DNA from: Chrysoperla carnea
Lineage: Eukaryota > Arthropoda > Insecta > Neuroptera > Chrysopidae
NCBI RefSeq assembly: GCF_905475395.1
Contig: NC_058341.1
Coordinates: 31,635,501-31,699,500, forward strand
DNA length: 64,000 nt
Direction of reading: 5' to 3'
The notes under the pieces: generated by a model
What the model saw: only the letters and a program-made list of their open reading frames with translations
What the model was told of the DNA's origin: nothing
The model's database searches: none
Position numbers and translations under genes: made by a program
Shown: positions 14,001 to 29,000 of the stretch, in pieces
Layout: each line of letters begins with the position of its first letter
Position numbering within the stretch: the stretch's first letter is position 1

Positions 14001-17000
14001 TTTCTGGTGGATTAGTGGTAGTGCTCGTATAATGTACTCGTATATCCATGGCTGGAATATGGAAAATGGTTGGAGGAGATGGTTGATTACTTCCATAGGT
14101 TCCACTCACACCATGACGACTATTTGAACCACCCGACCAATGTTGTTGATTAAATTGAGGATTACGATCACCACCACTACGAGTTGATGGAAATGGTCTA
14201 GATGGACCAGGTGAAGCTGGACTTGTCCAATCTGGGATTCCAGCTGATGAAGAACTACGTTCTTTGCGCATTCGTGCTGATCTATTTAAACAAATAAAAA
14301 TTTTACTTCAAAATAATATTATCGAACATAACGGTATCAAAACCCAGATCTTGTGACATATTTAAAATTTTGCAAACACTATCAAGAGAATCTGCCATTG
14401 AAAAAAAAATTTTTAATACAAAAATGTTTTAGTTTTGTTATAATGAGGGAACATATAAAGGTACAAGCCTATTGATACTTATTGAAAAAGAGTTTGCGTT
14501 ATGGATTATTTGGGATATTGCCCTCAAATATTTCATACATGGGATTTAATACACACTCAGATTATTACAAATGGCTAATCTTCAGGGTAACAACATGTAC
14601 AAATAGTATACAAATAATATAAATACATACAATTTCATTTCTTCCTCTCGAACTGCATCCTTTGTATGCAAAACACATTTTCCACTATTTATAAGAACTT
14701 TAACATCCAATTCAAAGTCTATATTCGGCTCTTGAGGTTTATAGGTCATTTGGACTGGTTGCTGTGTCGATGAAGTATTACCAGTCGTATAATTACCACC
14801 ATAAACTGTAGTTGAAGCTTGTTGTTCTTTAGAAAATGAATCCAATAATGGCACACTAGAATCTATTATATCATCTGCTAATAAACTACCATAAATTGGT
14901 ATTTTCTTTCTTATTTCAACTCTTTCGCCGTCAATATTAATATGATCAACCCATTGCAATTCATCTTCTGGAAGACTGAGTTCTGATCCTGCACTAGGCA
15001 AGGATGATTGCCTGTGGAAAATAGTATTGTTTTATAATCTAATATTATGTTTATATTAGTTTCCAATATAGTTCTTAGAAGAAACAAAAATGACGACACA
15101 GAAATGTTTTAAGAAAATTTAATTTGATTTTGACTTCATTTTTCTCTTATTGCTACTACGTCGTTTATTTTGAAAATTACTCGTGAATAAAGCTTCTAAA
15201 TTGTGCTTAAAAGCGACAAAAATGAAGCCTAAATCTACATTATAAAGTTATATATGAAATGTATTTATTATTGTGTATTTATTTTAAATGCAACATCCCA
15301 TAATGATCGCATTCAGACAATATAATCTATGACTTAATTTTAATGAAGTTATTACGTGTGACTTTTATGATTAGAGCTTCTTCCTTTAAATTACTGTATT
15401 ATCTTAGTGAAATCATAACGGGACGCCTTGGATAAAACTAATATGATTTGCATTTTCTATAAATTATAAAGCGTAGATTTTCTTTATCGATTATTAAATT
15501 AATTATATATTTAATATTATTAAAAAATAGCCAGTTTTCTTTTGATTTTGGTTTTTCCCACTACTTTACTAATTTTCATAGTTTTAATTACAAAAACTCC
15601 CTGATCGTAAATTTCTAATACTATTCATTTTCTACCCTGTTAAAGAGTTATTGTACACGAACGCTGAACATATTTTTTTAATTGATAGGAATGATTTAAT
15701 AAGTACTTTAGAAAATGAGGTTAACATATTTTTCATTTATTTGACCAATAAAAGCAACGAAATTCCTACAAAAACCTTTTTTATTATTATAATCCTTTAC
15801 AGCAGAAATTCAAAATATTCTTTCTTTGTGAATGCTCACAAAAGAAACCAACCGACCAAATTTCAAGTTTCTAAATTTGGTAGTTCTATGCGTTTTTTTT
15901 ATGTTAGTCAGTTAAACAGGACAAGTTTTTTTATACCAATGAAGAAAATGTATTTTATTTTTAAATATTCGCTACAACCCCCTCCCCTTATAAATGAAAA
16001 ATAAATTAACTTACCGGCAAATTGTGTGAGTATCACTGAATGTAACTTTCGGTTGTCCACCAGTTTTAACTCGCAATGATGCAGACCTTGAAGGACCTGA
16101 TCGAGGTGAACTCTCAAAACTAGCTGAGTTGCCACTAATGGGCTGATCTTCAGGACTAAACAATACAGGTACATTTGTGCAAAATTTGCTGATTGATATT
16201 CTACTTATGTGAGACATGTGCGGAGTATATATAGTATTTGTTTGATTGAAATTAATATTATGTAAACAAAAACAAGGGAATTTTGAATTATTTTCAATAA
16301 ATTCGAGCAATGATTTAAGAAAAGCAACTTTTAACTTAAATGGATAAATACATTTTAAAAATTTTTTGTTAAATTACATTTTTCATTGAACTTGAAAGCA
16401 GGCTATACTTAGTTTTAGGCTAATATTAGGTCATATGGACATTTTTAGGTAATAAATAATAATATAATCTGGAAATAATTCACGGTTAAGATCTCATCGT
16501 TTAAATCACTCCAATAACATTCCTGATATGGTGTGAAAGCCGAAATCAGCATTGGCTGCGTCGATTGAAAAATATAACTTAAAGTCTAACTCTTGTTTTA
16601 TTTCTTTTTAATGTTTTGTCCCAAGTTTTGAAGGTATAAAATTCAAATAAAATTTGAGGCTCCGGTTTTAGAGCTATTAGATAATTAGCTCTACTAGCTT
16701 CTTTACCATGAAAGTATTAGCAGAAAGATAAGAATGTGTTTAATAATTTGTAAAATCCACAGAGATAACTTTTCTAATATTATAGATGAAGATGGAAGCT
16801 AAATGCGATTACGATTTTGTACCCAATCAAGGATAAAAAAAATATAAAATCTCATCTTGGTAAAATTGTTTAGTTGAGTCATATTAAGTCTTAAATGAAG
16901 TGATAAAAACGATAAAATATTTATATTCTGACTTATTTTCGAATAGGAATGTCAAACATTCGACATGTTTAGATGTTTTATTATTTAAAAAAATATTTCA

Positions 17001-20000
17001 GATTCAAATTTTTATGCATATCCTTTTATAGTTGCGGGTATTTAAATTATGAATATGTACAAATGTGAATTAATCATAATGCCGCAAAAAGTTGTCAAGA
17101 ATTTCGCACAAAATCATAACTTAACGAAAATCTCAAAAATATGTATATTTTAGACATATTGCATTCATTTTTTTTTGAAGAGTCCCACCACCCTTCTCAA
17201 CAGTGATCTAGTAAGTTTCAAGCGAGTACAGTCGAATGGTCTAGCTGTGGTTATACACAGTTTGGCCTAGCTGTGGTTATATACAATTTGGCCTGTCGCA
17301 TGTCCTGTGCAAAGTCCCAGTAATCAAGTTTTAGACAACCCCTCTCATTCCCTTTAACATCTAGAGACGAGCCCGCAGCTTCATTCCCATTAACGCCAGA
17401 GTAGCTCGGTACCTAGACCAATCTAACTGTGTTATTCATTGCTAGGCGAGGCAGTTCCTCGAAGCATTCATACACTATTGGAATCTTGACGCTTCAAGGG
17501 CCCAAAAAGCGGCCTGACTATCTGAGAAGATACTGATATATGTTCCACTGTAACCTTTCGCGTTACAGATCTGGGACCCTCTCAGCATGGCGAAAATTTT
17601 TGATTGAAAGGAATCGATTCTTTTATCCTAGGTACATAAACTCCCACACCAGACAGATCTCCGGCCCTTGACCCATCCGTATAAAGATATGGCCTGAGAG
17701 TTGGTGTGGTTTTTTCATAAAAAATTGCAATATATCACAAAATATACACACACATTTTTCATTAAGTCGACATTTTTATGATTTTGAGCGGCGTTCTTTG
17801 AATAAATAAATGTTTTTTTTTTTTTAATATTGCGTTACTACGAAACATGCTACAAATTATAATTTCAATGTTTAAATTATTCTTAATGAATGTATATATG
17901 TATGTGTATACCTTTCCAATTGATGTTCAGGCGTTGGACTTGGTACAATAAATGATCTTGATCGATATGTGCTGGCTTTCGATGACCCCAAACCAAATTT
18001 TTCCTTTATTGAAGTTGCTTTCGAACTTTGTTTTCGCCTTAACTTTTGGATCATATCCCTGAAAACAAAATGATATTATTAGTTAATAAGTAAACATTGC
18101 AAAGTATAAAAGTTAATTGTTAATTATGATGACTTCTAAATAATGTAAAATATTCTATACAGTATGTTTTCTACAGCATCGAATATCGAATAAAAAATCA
18201 CGATTGTAAAGTAACATAGTAGATGGATATTTTGTTAGGCCAATCATTTTCTAAAAAAGCAAATGAGTAATTTTCGCCTTGACATCTCTGATATTATTTG
18301 AAGATAAACAACACCAAATGAATATTTTATAAATGTATAAAATAGAAATTCAGTTCGTTATTTTACCTTCTGAAATCCTTAAAAACCATAGTTTCTAATT
18401 CATGCAATTTTTTCATTTCTTGTTGTATCGTTCCATGCGATGCACCTAAAGATCTTAAATCATTAATAATTTTTGCTTGTTCATTCATTTCTTTTTCAAT
18501 TAATTTCGATCGTTTCTTTGCATCTAATGACTGATCAAATATAAAAGCAGGTAAATTATCTGTCCATCTTCTTGAACTTCGTGGTAAAATACTCTCTTGA
18601 GAAGCTTTACTACCATCTCCTTGATCACCTTCGTCACTATCATCATCCATATTAATTGTTTCATCTTCTTCAGCGCCTGTTAACATTGTTAACGTATGAC
18701 CTAATGCTGATAATTGTTTTCCCACATTTACATCCAAATGGATGTCAACACCTTCCATTTTCCATGATACATTTAAAATCCATTTTGCATTTTCTGTGGT
18801 ACCTGGTTTTGCGGCAATTGTACGACTACATATTTCATAAGTACCTTCAGATACAACACAATAATTCATGAATGTCGAATCGTTCATATCTGGTTTCCAT
18901 TCATCCAAAGATGTTTCGAAGTCATCAGCAAATCGTAAACATAAACCCACGAATCCTGCTTTGCTTACTAAAGAACCAGAACTGCAAGCTAAAATCATTT
19001 ATTACATTAATTTTTTATATTTTCGATCAAGGTCCTTGAAAACCTTGAAAATTCTTTACGAATGTATTCATACGAAGTGAGGACATTACTTATATTAATT
19101 TAGTATAATTATAATTTTAATAAAAAGTAACAGATTCCTGACATCTATTAATTTCCTCCGAGCTTACTTGTTTATCGTTGAAGTTATGCTCAACATGATC
19201 TGTACTTCAGTGATTCCAAATGATTAAATTGGATTTATCGTATACATTCTTTGATTTGAAACTTTACACGCTCTTAAAAGAGGCCTAAAGGACAAAATAC
19301 CATGAAAACATACCTGATATACTTGTACGTTCTAAAGTAATAACAACAGCTGCTCTTGATTCAGAATCAAACATACTTCGCTGTCCCCAAGAATTCTGTG
19401 AAAGGTACATTTTGTTAAAAAAATGTTTCATTTATTACATTTTCAAAAAATATTTACCAGTGGTAAAGGATTCAATGGCAAACAAATACCCATATCTTCA
19501 ACTGTTAATTGCAAGAACAGAGTACCCAAATGCGGTGCTGATAATTGACTTGTTAATTGGCCAAACGGTACTTTTTCAAAAACTTGTTGCGTGGCAGTCA
19601 ATACTTCTTTATTTAAATTAGCACGTTTTTCATTCCAGTATTCATATGCATTTTTATAATTTAACCAAACTAAAATCGCTTTATCCACTGCTAACGGTTG
19701 TATATAAATCAATGGACGTTTTAACGTGATTAAAATTAATTCTTTATCATTGCCTTCAACCATTTCATCTTGAAACGCATTACGTAATTCGATACGTGTA
19801 TTAAAAAAGGCAAATTGTTGGAATTCTGGTTCAGCCTCTTCAAATAATGGATTTTTTATTAATTGACCTAAGCTTAAGTTAATATCAACTTTCGCACGTC
19901 CAAATAATTTCATTGAATTCACATGACTATCGATATCACCCGAAGCTGTTGAATTCATACCAGAACCTGATACGTTTTGTACACGATTTGATAGTTCTAA

Positions 20001-23000
20001 TTCTACAGCACCAGTTTCTAGACGAACAGCTGAATTAGTTGGTGTGGTTGCTGTTAATTGAATTCTCTGAAATAATATCAACAGTTAAAAAATTATTTAG
20101 ATCAGTAATCACATAAAATTTAAACGATTCCTTAAAATAATTTTTGTTAACAAGCTTTTTTGAAAAATTTCAGCAAGCTATACTTTAAATTAACTTTGGG
20201 AATACATCTATATTAATCAATTGGAGTAAATAAAAGAAAAGAACCGTCAAAAATTAAATTTATTTGACTAATTAGATGCAAAAAGGAAAAAATCCAACCT
20301 TAATTCGAATCATTAATGAAAATAATATCCTTGTTGTTGAGGTAGATACACTGGAAGCATCATCTAACCAAATAGGAACTGGTTTTTCAGCACCATACAC
20401 TTTTTGGACAACTTCATTAACTTCCTGAAATAAAATAAGTATAACATATTAACAATATTGTTCCTCCCAATGTTGTCCACAAATCAGAAATTTCCGAAAC
20501 TTATCGTTCAATCGCAAAATTAACCAGATTTTCGTGTAATGGATGATTGAGGATAATTAGCACACAAAAAACTTACAATTTATCGATTGGATTAGTATTT
20601 TCTGAGATATCTAAAAAATCGCTGAAAGTAAAAGGTTTTTGTATACGATTTTGGGCGATATCTAAAAAATGCTTAGATGACTATTTTTCAAAATATTTCC
20701 AAAATCATGCTGAAATTCTTTTCATACATGCAATCTCAAAACTACACACCCAATCGTTAAAAGAATCCAATTTTTTTATACTGTTTGGGTTAAAATTATC
20801 CTATTTGGGTTAAAGAAGTTAGAATTGTCAAAAAACTTCTTACAGACAAGTTGAATCATAGGCTGATCAAAGAAGCTATTATTTTAAAATGTAGAAGAAG
20901 ATTGAAGAAAATCGCTGAATAATGATTGTGAAAAGGGAAAAGTATAAACATTATAATAAAAAATACAAACCTTCATAAATACTTTCTGAACAAAAACTAG
21001 ATGATTAAGTAAATCAGTCGTCAAACTATGTTCAAAAACTCCAATATCAGCTGTAGCGGACATGTAACTACCTTGTCTTAGCACTATACCTTCTGTAAAA
21101 CGACTATGTTCTAAATGATTAGCACTATCTTGTTGAATATATTCAGCCGATACATGAACTTTAGGTAATTCAATACTAGCTTCAGATGGTAAATTTGCTT
21201 CAGTCACTTGTAATTTTGTTGTAAAACTTAGTGAATGCTGTGGTAAATCAATTGTGAATTTGGCCTTGCTCCCCGTAACGCCTGTGCTATTAACTTGATC
21301 CATTTTATATTGAGCTTGTAACGATGGTAATAAAGCAGCCGTTATACTTAAACTTTGTAATATTATTGAGAATTGCATAACTAATGGTTGTAAAAGTACA
21401 GAATCTTCATGCTGGGGGACACGTACTGGTTTTTCAAAAACATTCCCACTTGAAGCCATTGAAGATGGATTTATAGTATGTGTAGTAGTTGCTGTACTAC
21501 AGCGAAAATGATGTGGTGATTCTTCGTCCAATGGCATCCCACGTGACATTCGACTTGAAGTTCGAGTTACACGTAATTCTTGAAGTGTAGAACTTAACTG
21601 TTTACTACCACGAGTCATCATGTCATGTAATGCGACAGGATGTTGAGGTATGTCAATATTTATAGCACCAACTGTCAATAATCCAGAATTTTTGTACTTT
21701 CCACGACGTGTAATTGTGGAATACAATGCTTGTGATTTTCCTACAGTTATTTTAACAACAGTTCTAAAACATTGTGAAAAATTAGTTATATTATTTAAAT
21801 AATTATTCTAATTCTAAATTCCCTTACTGTTGATTAGGTGCAACTCCTTCTAAAAGAACAATCATTGTTCTTCCAACCTGACCTGTTAAGGAACATTCAA
21901 TACTTGCAGGTTTAGTTTTCTTTCTACACGTTAAACTTGAATGTAAACTGGTAATTTCTGCTTCTAATTTTAAACCACTTAACGTAGCTAAAAGACGTGT
22001 TCTATGAATGCGTGCAACACCAAATACAATAAATCGAGTTCGTTCGCCAGTCAAAACGTCTAAAAAATAAACAGTTTCAATTTAAAAACTAATTTCTGTA
22101 TTTCTTTCTGCCTAAATGCTGATTGCGGAGGCAGTTACAAATTACTAGCTACGGCAGTCATTAAATTAGTCGGAGAAAGATAATATTAGTTGGAGATAAC
22201 CAGTTTTCAATATCTAATCACTTGGTTATAAGATTGCGTTCTTCGCACACTTATAGATGTAAAAATTTATGATCCGCAATTTACTTACTCAGTTGCGTTG
22301 AATGTGAAAGGGGTGTTGTAGTTCGTTGCTCTCCCTTTTCAGAATCCTCTATAAAACTATTATCGGCAGGTGGATCAGGTTTACGTATGTACTGTTTATG
22401 TCCTTTAACGCCATCAATTGAATCGTGAGCGACAGAAAATCTAAAAAATTCAAATTATTTTTAAAATACAACAATTAATTCAAAAATATAAATTCTATAA
22501 TTACCTATGAGTTATAGTTTTAGTTTCAGGCATTGTTGCATATAAATCTAGTAAATAATAAACGGTCTTCCAACATTTAGGCGTTAAACTAAAAACAGCC
22601 GTATCTTTAATACTTTTATCAGATGATATTGTTAAATGATCTAATGCAGATCCCGATGGACTATTTGGTAAAATCGGTGAAGTACCGCCATCGCTTAAAT
22701 TCATATAACCTTTAACACTTTTACCAGTTTGCCGTAGCTTTTGTGCAAAACTTTGTGGCCTAGAGCGTATACTTGGTGATGGTGATATTGTTGGTCGAGA
22801 ATGTGATATTATTGATATGGGATCCGATACTTTTAAATTTAACTTGTTCTCGACTAGTGTTTGCACATCTGAAACTAAAATCAAAATTATTTATAATTAA
22901 TAATTTTCATTTTTTTAAATAATTTTTAAATGGTACTAAAATTTGCAGAAAATAAAAACGGAGCCATTATTGAACTGAGGCTTACTCCCTGCGTCTTAAA

Positions 23001-26000
23001 TTATGGATCCTTGAAGATAAATTTGCAATCCTAGAAATAATAAAAACATATGCATGATAATACTTACTTGAACTAGATTCATTTTTATTGACACTATCGT
23101 GCATATTATGATTACGCTTGCTTTCAGGATGTTGCTCTTTTAATTCTAATTGAGTGTCTTTAACATTCTGATACATATTTGTAAATTGATGTAGTAATCT
23201 TAATAAAGGCATATTCACTTGTTGTGATATGTATCGTATATTTAAATTAACATTTAATACAGTACTGGTATGTTTTTTTAATTGACCACGTGATATATAC
23301 AAAATATTTTGTTTTTGGATCATATCATCAACAGTCATATCAGCCATTTTATTTAAATCTAATTCCAAACCAATACGTTCACATAAGAAAGCTGGTGTTT
23401 CTGATGGTATATCTAATACGAATTTTCCACTTTTATTTTTTCCTTGTCCTTTGGTTTGACGTCGTCCATTTCCATGCTCTTGGCTAACGACAATATCAAT
23501 GCGCATTGTATCTATACCACCAACTAAAGATAAATTTGAGCCTAATGAATCTAAAGACGATACGGTGTTGTTGCCCGAAACATTACTGATCATTTGTTCC
23601 GGCATTACACCTAAACATGAGAGTAAAGGTTGAAAAATTATATGAGCATCTAGAAGCTTTAATGAGTCTTGCATTGGATATAATAGGCTGTAATGACCAG
23701 CATTTGTTGGAACGGAAGCCGTAGCTTGTTGAACATTGACTACTTCTTCAACCTTTAAAAATTGAAAAATTAACGTAAGTTTTTAAATAAGAATAGAAGT
23801 TTTATTTTATTCACGCATAAGATTAGATTTGTCTGATGTCATGGAACAAATAAGGTAATCGTATCAATTTAATTTATATTTTACAATTACAATCTCAAGT
23901 CGGGTTATCAGATTTTAGAAGTCGGGCGCAGGGCAATTCTTTAACCAAATGCATATAATTTTTACTGTGCTTTCTTCTGACATTCCTCTTCTGTTAATAC
24001 GACAAACTACTTCAATTGTATGTATAACTAGTTTTGTCGAAAGTAGGCGTAAATAAGTTTGATATTAGTCCTTTGATTATACATATTAACTTTTCTATGT
24101 GGCGCAAAGTTCTATTGTCAAAAAAATCTTAGAGCAGATGCCTTCTAGGCCATTTGTAAGAAGTTCTCTGGTCATATTTTTCTCGCAGTACTAGAGGTAT
24201 TTTCTTCCTTCTGTCCTATTGCCGCTTCTAAAGACGGGGAGGCTTGAACCCCATAATTTTTTTATTCTTTAAGGCCCAACACTCATATTAGTTTGAAATT
24301 CGTTTACACAAAAGCGACAGGCTCGTGAAAAGGGTATGTAAATCGATTTTAGTAATTTTCTTGTAGCTTGCGTGACGCTGTGCGAGTATTCAATCTTAGC
24401 CATTAGATACTCTTTTAATGATCATAACTTCTGCTTAACACTTATTGAAAGAGGATCAAACAATTGAATTAGATCACAAATTAACCCTCATTTTTAACTA
24501 AAACTGAAAGTGTTTATTTTTTTTGTAATTTATTTTGTGACGTCAGACAGATTCTTTCTTTTTTGCTTTCATCCGTAAATAATAAAATGAAAAAAATTAC
24601 CTTATCCTTTTTAGGATCTCGTCTCAGTTTATCACGAATATAATCTTGTTGTTTTGCCATCCAACTGTACAAATCTTCACTACTACCATGTTTTGCGCTA
24701 ATTTTATTGGTCGATCCACCAGGTAAATTAGTATTTGTTGTACTTGATTTAGGACTGAAATGCTCCCCACTCGTTGTGGAGTGTTGTGATACCGAATAAA
24801 TACTAGGATTTGAATTTACATGGTTTAGATTAATATGTGGTAGTTTTTCTTCTTTTAATGTTCCGTAGCCTGTGTAAAAGAGATGTTTTAAATATATGTT
24901 TGCTGGCGTAGTTTTATAGTACAGTAAAAATTGAAAATTTTATTGAGAATGGTTAAGTAGTATGAAAGTAAAATAAAAGGTTTAAGAAACTGAATAAAAT
25001 TGAATAGTTAAAAAGATTAAGAACGTCTTGAAAGAGCCTTCATTTCATTTTTAGCTAAATACTTGAAAAATAAAGTTATTTACATGAATTTCTTTCTCTC
25101 CGTTTGAAAGAAGATCAAGGATACTTTGTAGAATCAACATATTTTTCTGATACAACAATGAATACAAATATATCTTTCAAAAGTATAAAATTGACCAGAA
25201 AATCAGATGTTTAGTTCTGCAGCAAAAATCGGTTCATCCGGATTGAAGTCGGTCCACCCGGACTGACTACGGTTGGGAATTATGCTGTCCCAAGAACAGA
25301 CAGGTATACGTTTCAAATTTATAATACCCCTATTTTTTCCAAGAATTCATATACCTGCTTATTAATTTTCCAAAATTTATATTTAGTTTTTACGATTAAG
25401 ATAAAGAGGTATCAGGGCTCTTAAAATTATCATAGAATGATATCGACAAGTGCTAAACAATCAATTTTTAATCATTTTTAAAAAACTTAGAAAATAATAT
25501 CGCTTATTTTTTGCTTTTCGGTTTTTTGAAAAAATTTTATTTACCGTTTACCTTTATCAAGTGTTTAGCTAAAAAAAATAAAAAGGCACTTTTCAATCTC
25601 AAGAAGAAAACTAAGTATATTTTGAAGTCTTTTTTTTTACTGTACTATCAATACCAAAAATATTAGTAAAAGCAAAGATCTGCTGTTAATAGTATCACAA
25701 AAATTGAAATTCAAAGAAAAAAATGTCTACAATAATAAATAATACGATACAAATAAAAAATATGAATTGCACAAATCTAGCTGAACAAAAATAAAAATAA
25801 ATTAAAATTGTATATTACAGCAACAAAACAAATGAATTCGACGTGTTTTATCAAGGAGTATATCGGATACCTTCGACCAAATGTACACGCCTTCAAAAAC
25901 TAAAATATGCCGTTGAATTAAGAACTTGAAATCTTTTTTAAGTAAATCAACCATCCCGGATCGATTGAACATATTTTCAATTTCCTATATAAATCGGAAG

Positions 26001-29000
26001 TAGCTTACTTAGACATATTCTCTTAGGCGGTAAGAGATAGAGGGGACAATTTAATTAAAACAAGTGAAAACAAACAATTGACTGAGTTAATTGTTCAAAT
26101 ACCATGTATAGACAGTGTTAATTACTCTCATTACACACATTACACACACATACATGTTGATGCGCACTCGTTTGTTTTTTTGACGTCACGTAAATAACAA
26201 AAGATATTCACTTTTAAATACACACACACACACGCAACTGATATTCCTGTATTAATACATACTATAAAATTTGCACCTAATTAACGCCCTCGTGGGTAAA
26301 CAGTGATGTTTACGAAAAAATGTTTCAAACAAAAGTTGTTTAATTTTTGATAAGGAACATTTTTTACATTTAAACTTTTGTTCTATCTCTAACGGTTTAA
26401 AAGATGGGTCCTACGGACCCAAGACCCAATTGACCCATGATGCTCATTTACGAACTTGACCTCACTTTTTACGTCCTGAGTACGCTGTAAAAATTTCAGC
26501 TCGATATCTTTTTTCGTTTTTGAGTTATCGTGTCCACAGACGGACGGACGGACGGACGGACGGACGGACGGACGGACGGACAACCGGAAATGGACTAATT
26601 AGGTAATTTTATGAACACCTATGACAAAATTTTTTTCCTAGCATCAATATTTTTAAGCGTTACAAACTTTGGACTAAACTTAATATACTATGTATATTTC
26701 ATATAATATATTATATATTTCATGTAATCGTTTTTCGAAAAAATGTTTCCAACAAAACTTTCAGTTATTTTATAAGGTCCAACTTTTTCATTTAAATTGT
26801 TCCTCTATCTCTTACCAGCTAAGAGAATAAGTCTGAAAAAACGATTTACTTATATGAAATTTCAAATTACACACTCAACTACATCTTTTCCGTTTTTTTA
26901 CAGAAGGTGTACGAGTGGTCTAAGACACCCGGTATAGTGAAAAGCAAATTTATTATATAATTAACTGATATTAATACCTATAGTATTCTCTTCATCATGA
27001 CTACGTCTTTGTAAAAATGGATTTCCACCACTTAGCAGGGGAAAAACAATGCTAGCCCGACTGCTGGAGGGGACTTGAGTAGGTTGTAATGATTTATGTT
27101 TTCTAAAAGGGACTGAAACATTACAATACTTTTTTAAATTTCTGAATTTTTTTAAAAAATATTATGTGATAAACACTAACAAAGTTTTTAAAACTAGCTT
27201 AAAATCATTATTAAATGTTGAATTATTCCTAATGTACGGTTTCTTAGCTGAAAAATAGTAATCAATTTCGATAAAAGAAGGCACGGGATGGATAAAGATG
27301 TACAATTCAAACATACGGGGAGAATTCATATCGAGTTGACTATTCTGATTTATGCTTATGAAAATAAAAAAAAGACACTTATTTATATGAAACTGCCTGT
27401 TTAGAGCATGTCTCTTACTTTCCTCGTATTTAAACTAAGAAACCGCACCATGGGAACGCATTACTTAAACAAGACACGAACTTAACTCGGACTATAAGTT
27501 TCGAACTTATATGTGTCAGGCGCATATAGATACAGAAATTTTGGTAAATTTAGAAACTATTTAGAAATTTATAAGCATTCTTCTCTTTATAGACTTGAAC
27601 TTAAAGCAGTAACCCTTATCCGACTTACTGTAACCGTTATAACTCCGGTTGATTTAGACACAAATGAAACTTTTTTCATTAAATAGAAGTTTTAAGCAAC
27701 GAGAAAAAGAAATATTGGAAACACTAACTTTTGACATTAATGGCAAATCTCGAAAAGTCTCTACATTGAAATCCTAACCCTTTGAATATGGAGGCGTATA
27801 AGCTAGCGTTACCACCCATGAATCATTATCCAGAATGATTTCGAGTGTAATTTAGTTAATGCAAATGTTTGAAATATTTGTAGAGTGACTTTACCTTATA
27901 AGAAGAGTATATTTAATCAGTTATTATCTTTCATATTTTAATTTTCGATATAGATTTGGATCATAGTAGAGAAAATAATCAAACTTGAACGAAGAAGAAA
28001 CACCTTATAAATAAATTAAGTCTCTTATTTGTCAACTGCAGAGAAAAAATTGTTCGCGTCATTTTGAAAACTAGTGCTCGTATTATATTGTGTTCATAAG
28101 AAAAAAAAACAGACTCTGTAAATAATATTCTTTAAAAGTTTCTCTCTGAAAGAGGAATCAATTTTCTGATAAACAAATCATTGTAAAACTAGGAATAACT
28201 TTGAAAAAAAGTTTTTGTTTAAATTATGTAAATGAATGATGTAATTGATGAAGTTATCGTCATATTATATTTAATCAGTTAATTTTAGTAGATTAATTTT
28301 GTAAATATATTTATTTGTAAATTTATTTCTTCCTGATAAAAGCAATCAATACAAAAAGCCAAATTTTAACCAAATGATATTAAAATTACCAACACCAAAA
28401 TTACATTTAGTAAAAAATGTTTAAACAGAATGTTCCATTTGTATTATAGTGTCCACCTTTGCGATTTTTATCAAAAAATAAATTTCGAAAAAATATATTT
28501 AATATCTAATTTTTTTTCATTTCTTTTTATTACAAACAATAATCTATAAACGGGCATAAAGGACCTTGCACAAATCATATAGGAGAAGCCTTTCAGTAGA
28601 TTCGAATACAACTCAGACAAATCAGTTTATAAAATCAAAATATGGCTTAATAGCTACCAAGTTCGAAAACTCATTTTTTGGATAAAATTTAGGACTCAAA
28701 CCACAAAAATAGGGAATATACCAGAGACGTTTCTTGTGAATATGTCGTTTCGTAAGTCTTCCGTTGTTGTTTTTATTTTTTATTTTTTTTTTGAGTCACG
28801 TGAAAGAAATAAGTTTTCCAAGGTGTGTATTATTTCCTATTTATGAACTTTGGTTTTAAGTTTGTGATTGTAAAATGAACTTTTTGGATTTTATGGCATT
28901 TAAGACATTTGATCAGCAGCTTAAATCAATTTACTGAGGTCATATTTGAATACATCAAAAGTATTTTCCTCTAAGGAATTTGATGAGTCCTTTAAACTGT

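Larger units (their letters stand above)
24870..26977 (-). other. tweek intron 23 (2.1 kb)
   Basis: Contains the composite inverted-repeat element at 25979-26862. The remainder is AT-rich without recognisable genes. Confidence 0.7.

Noticed and set aside
26389-26583. Open frame with repeated SVRP units
   Set aside because: It is the antisense translation of the GGAC tetranucleotide array inside an interspersed repeat, not a gene.
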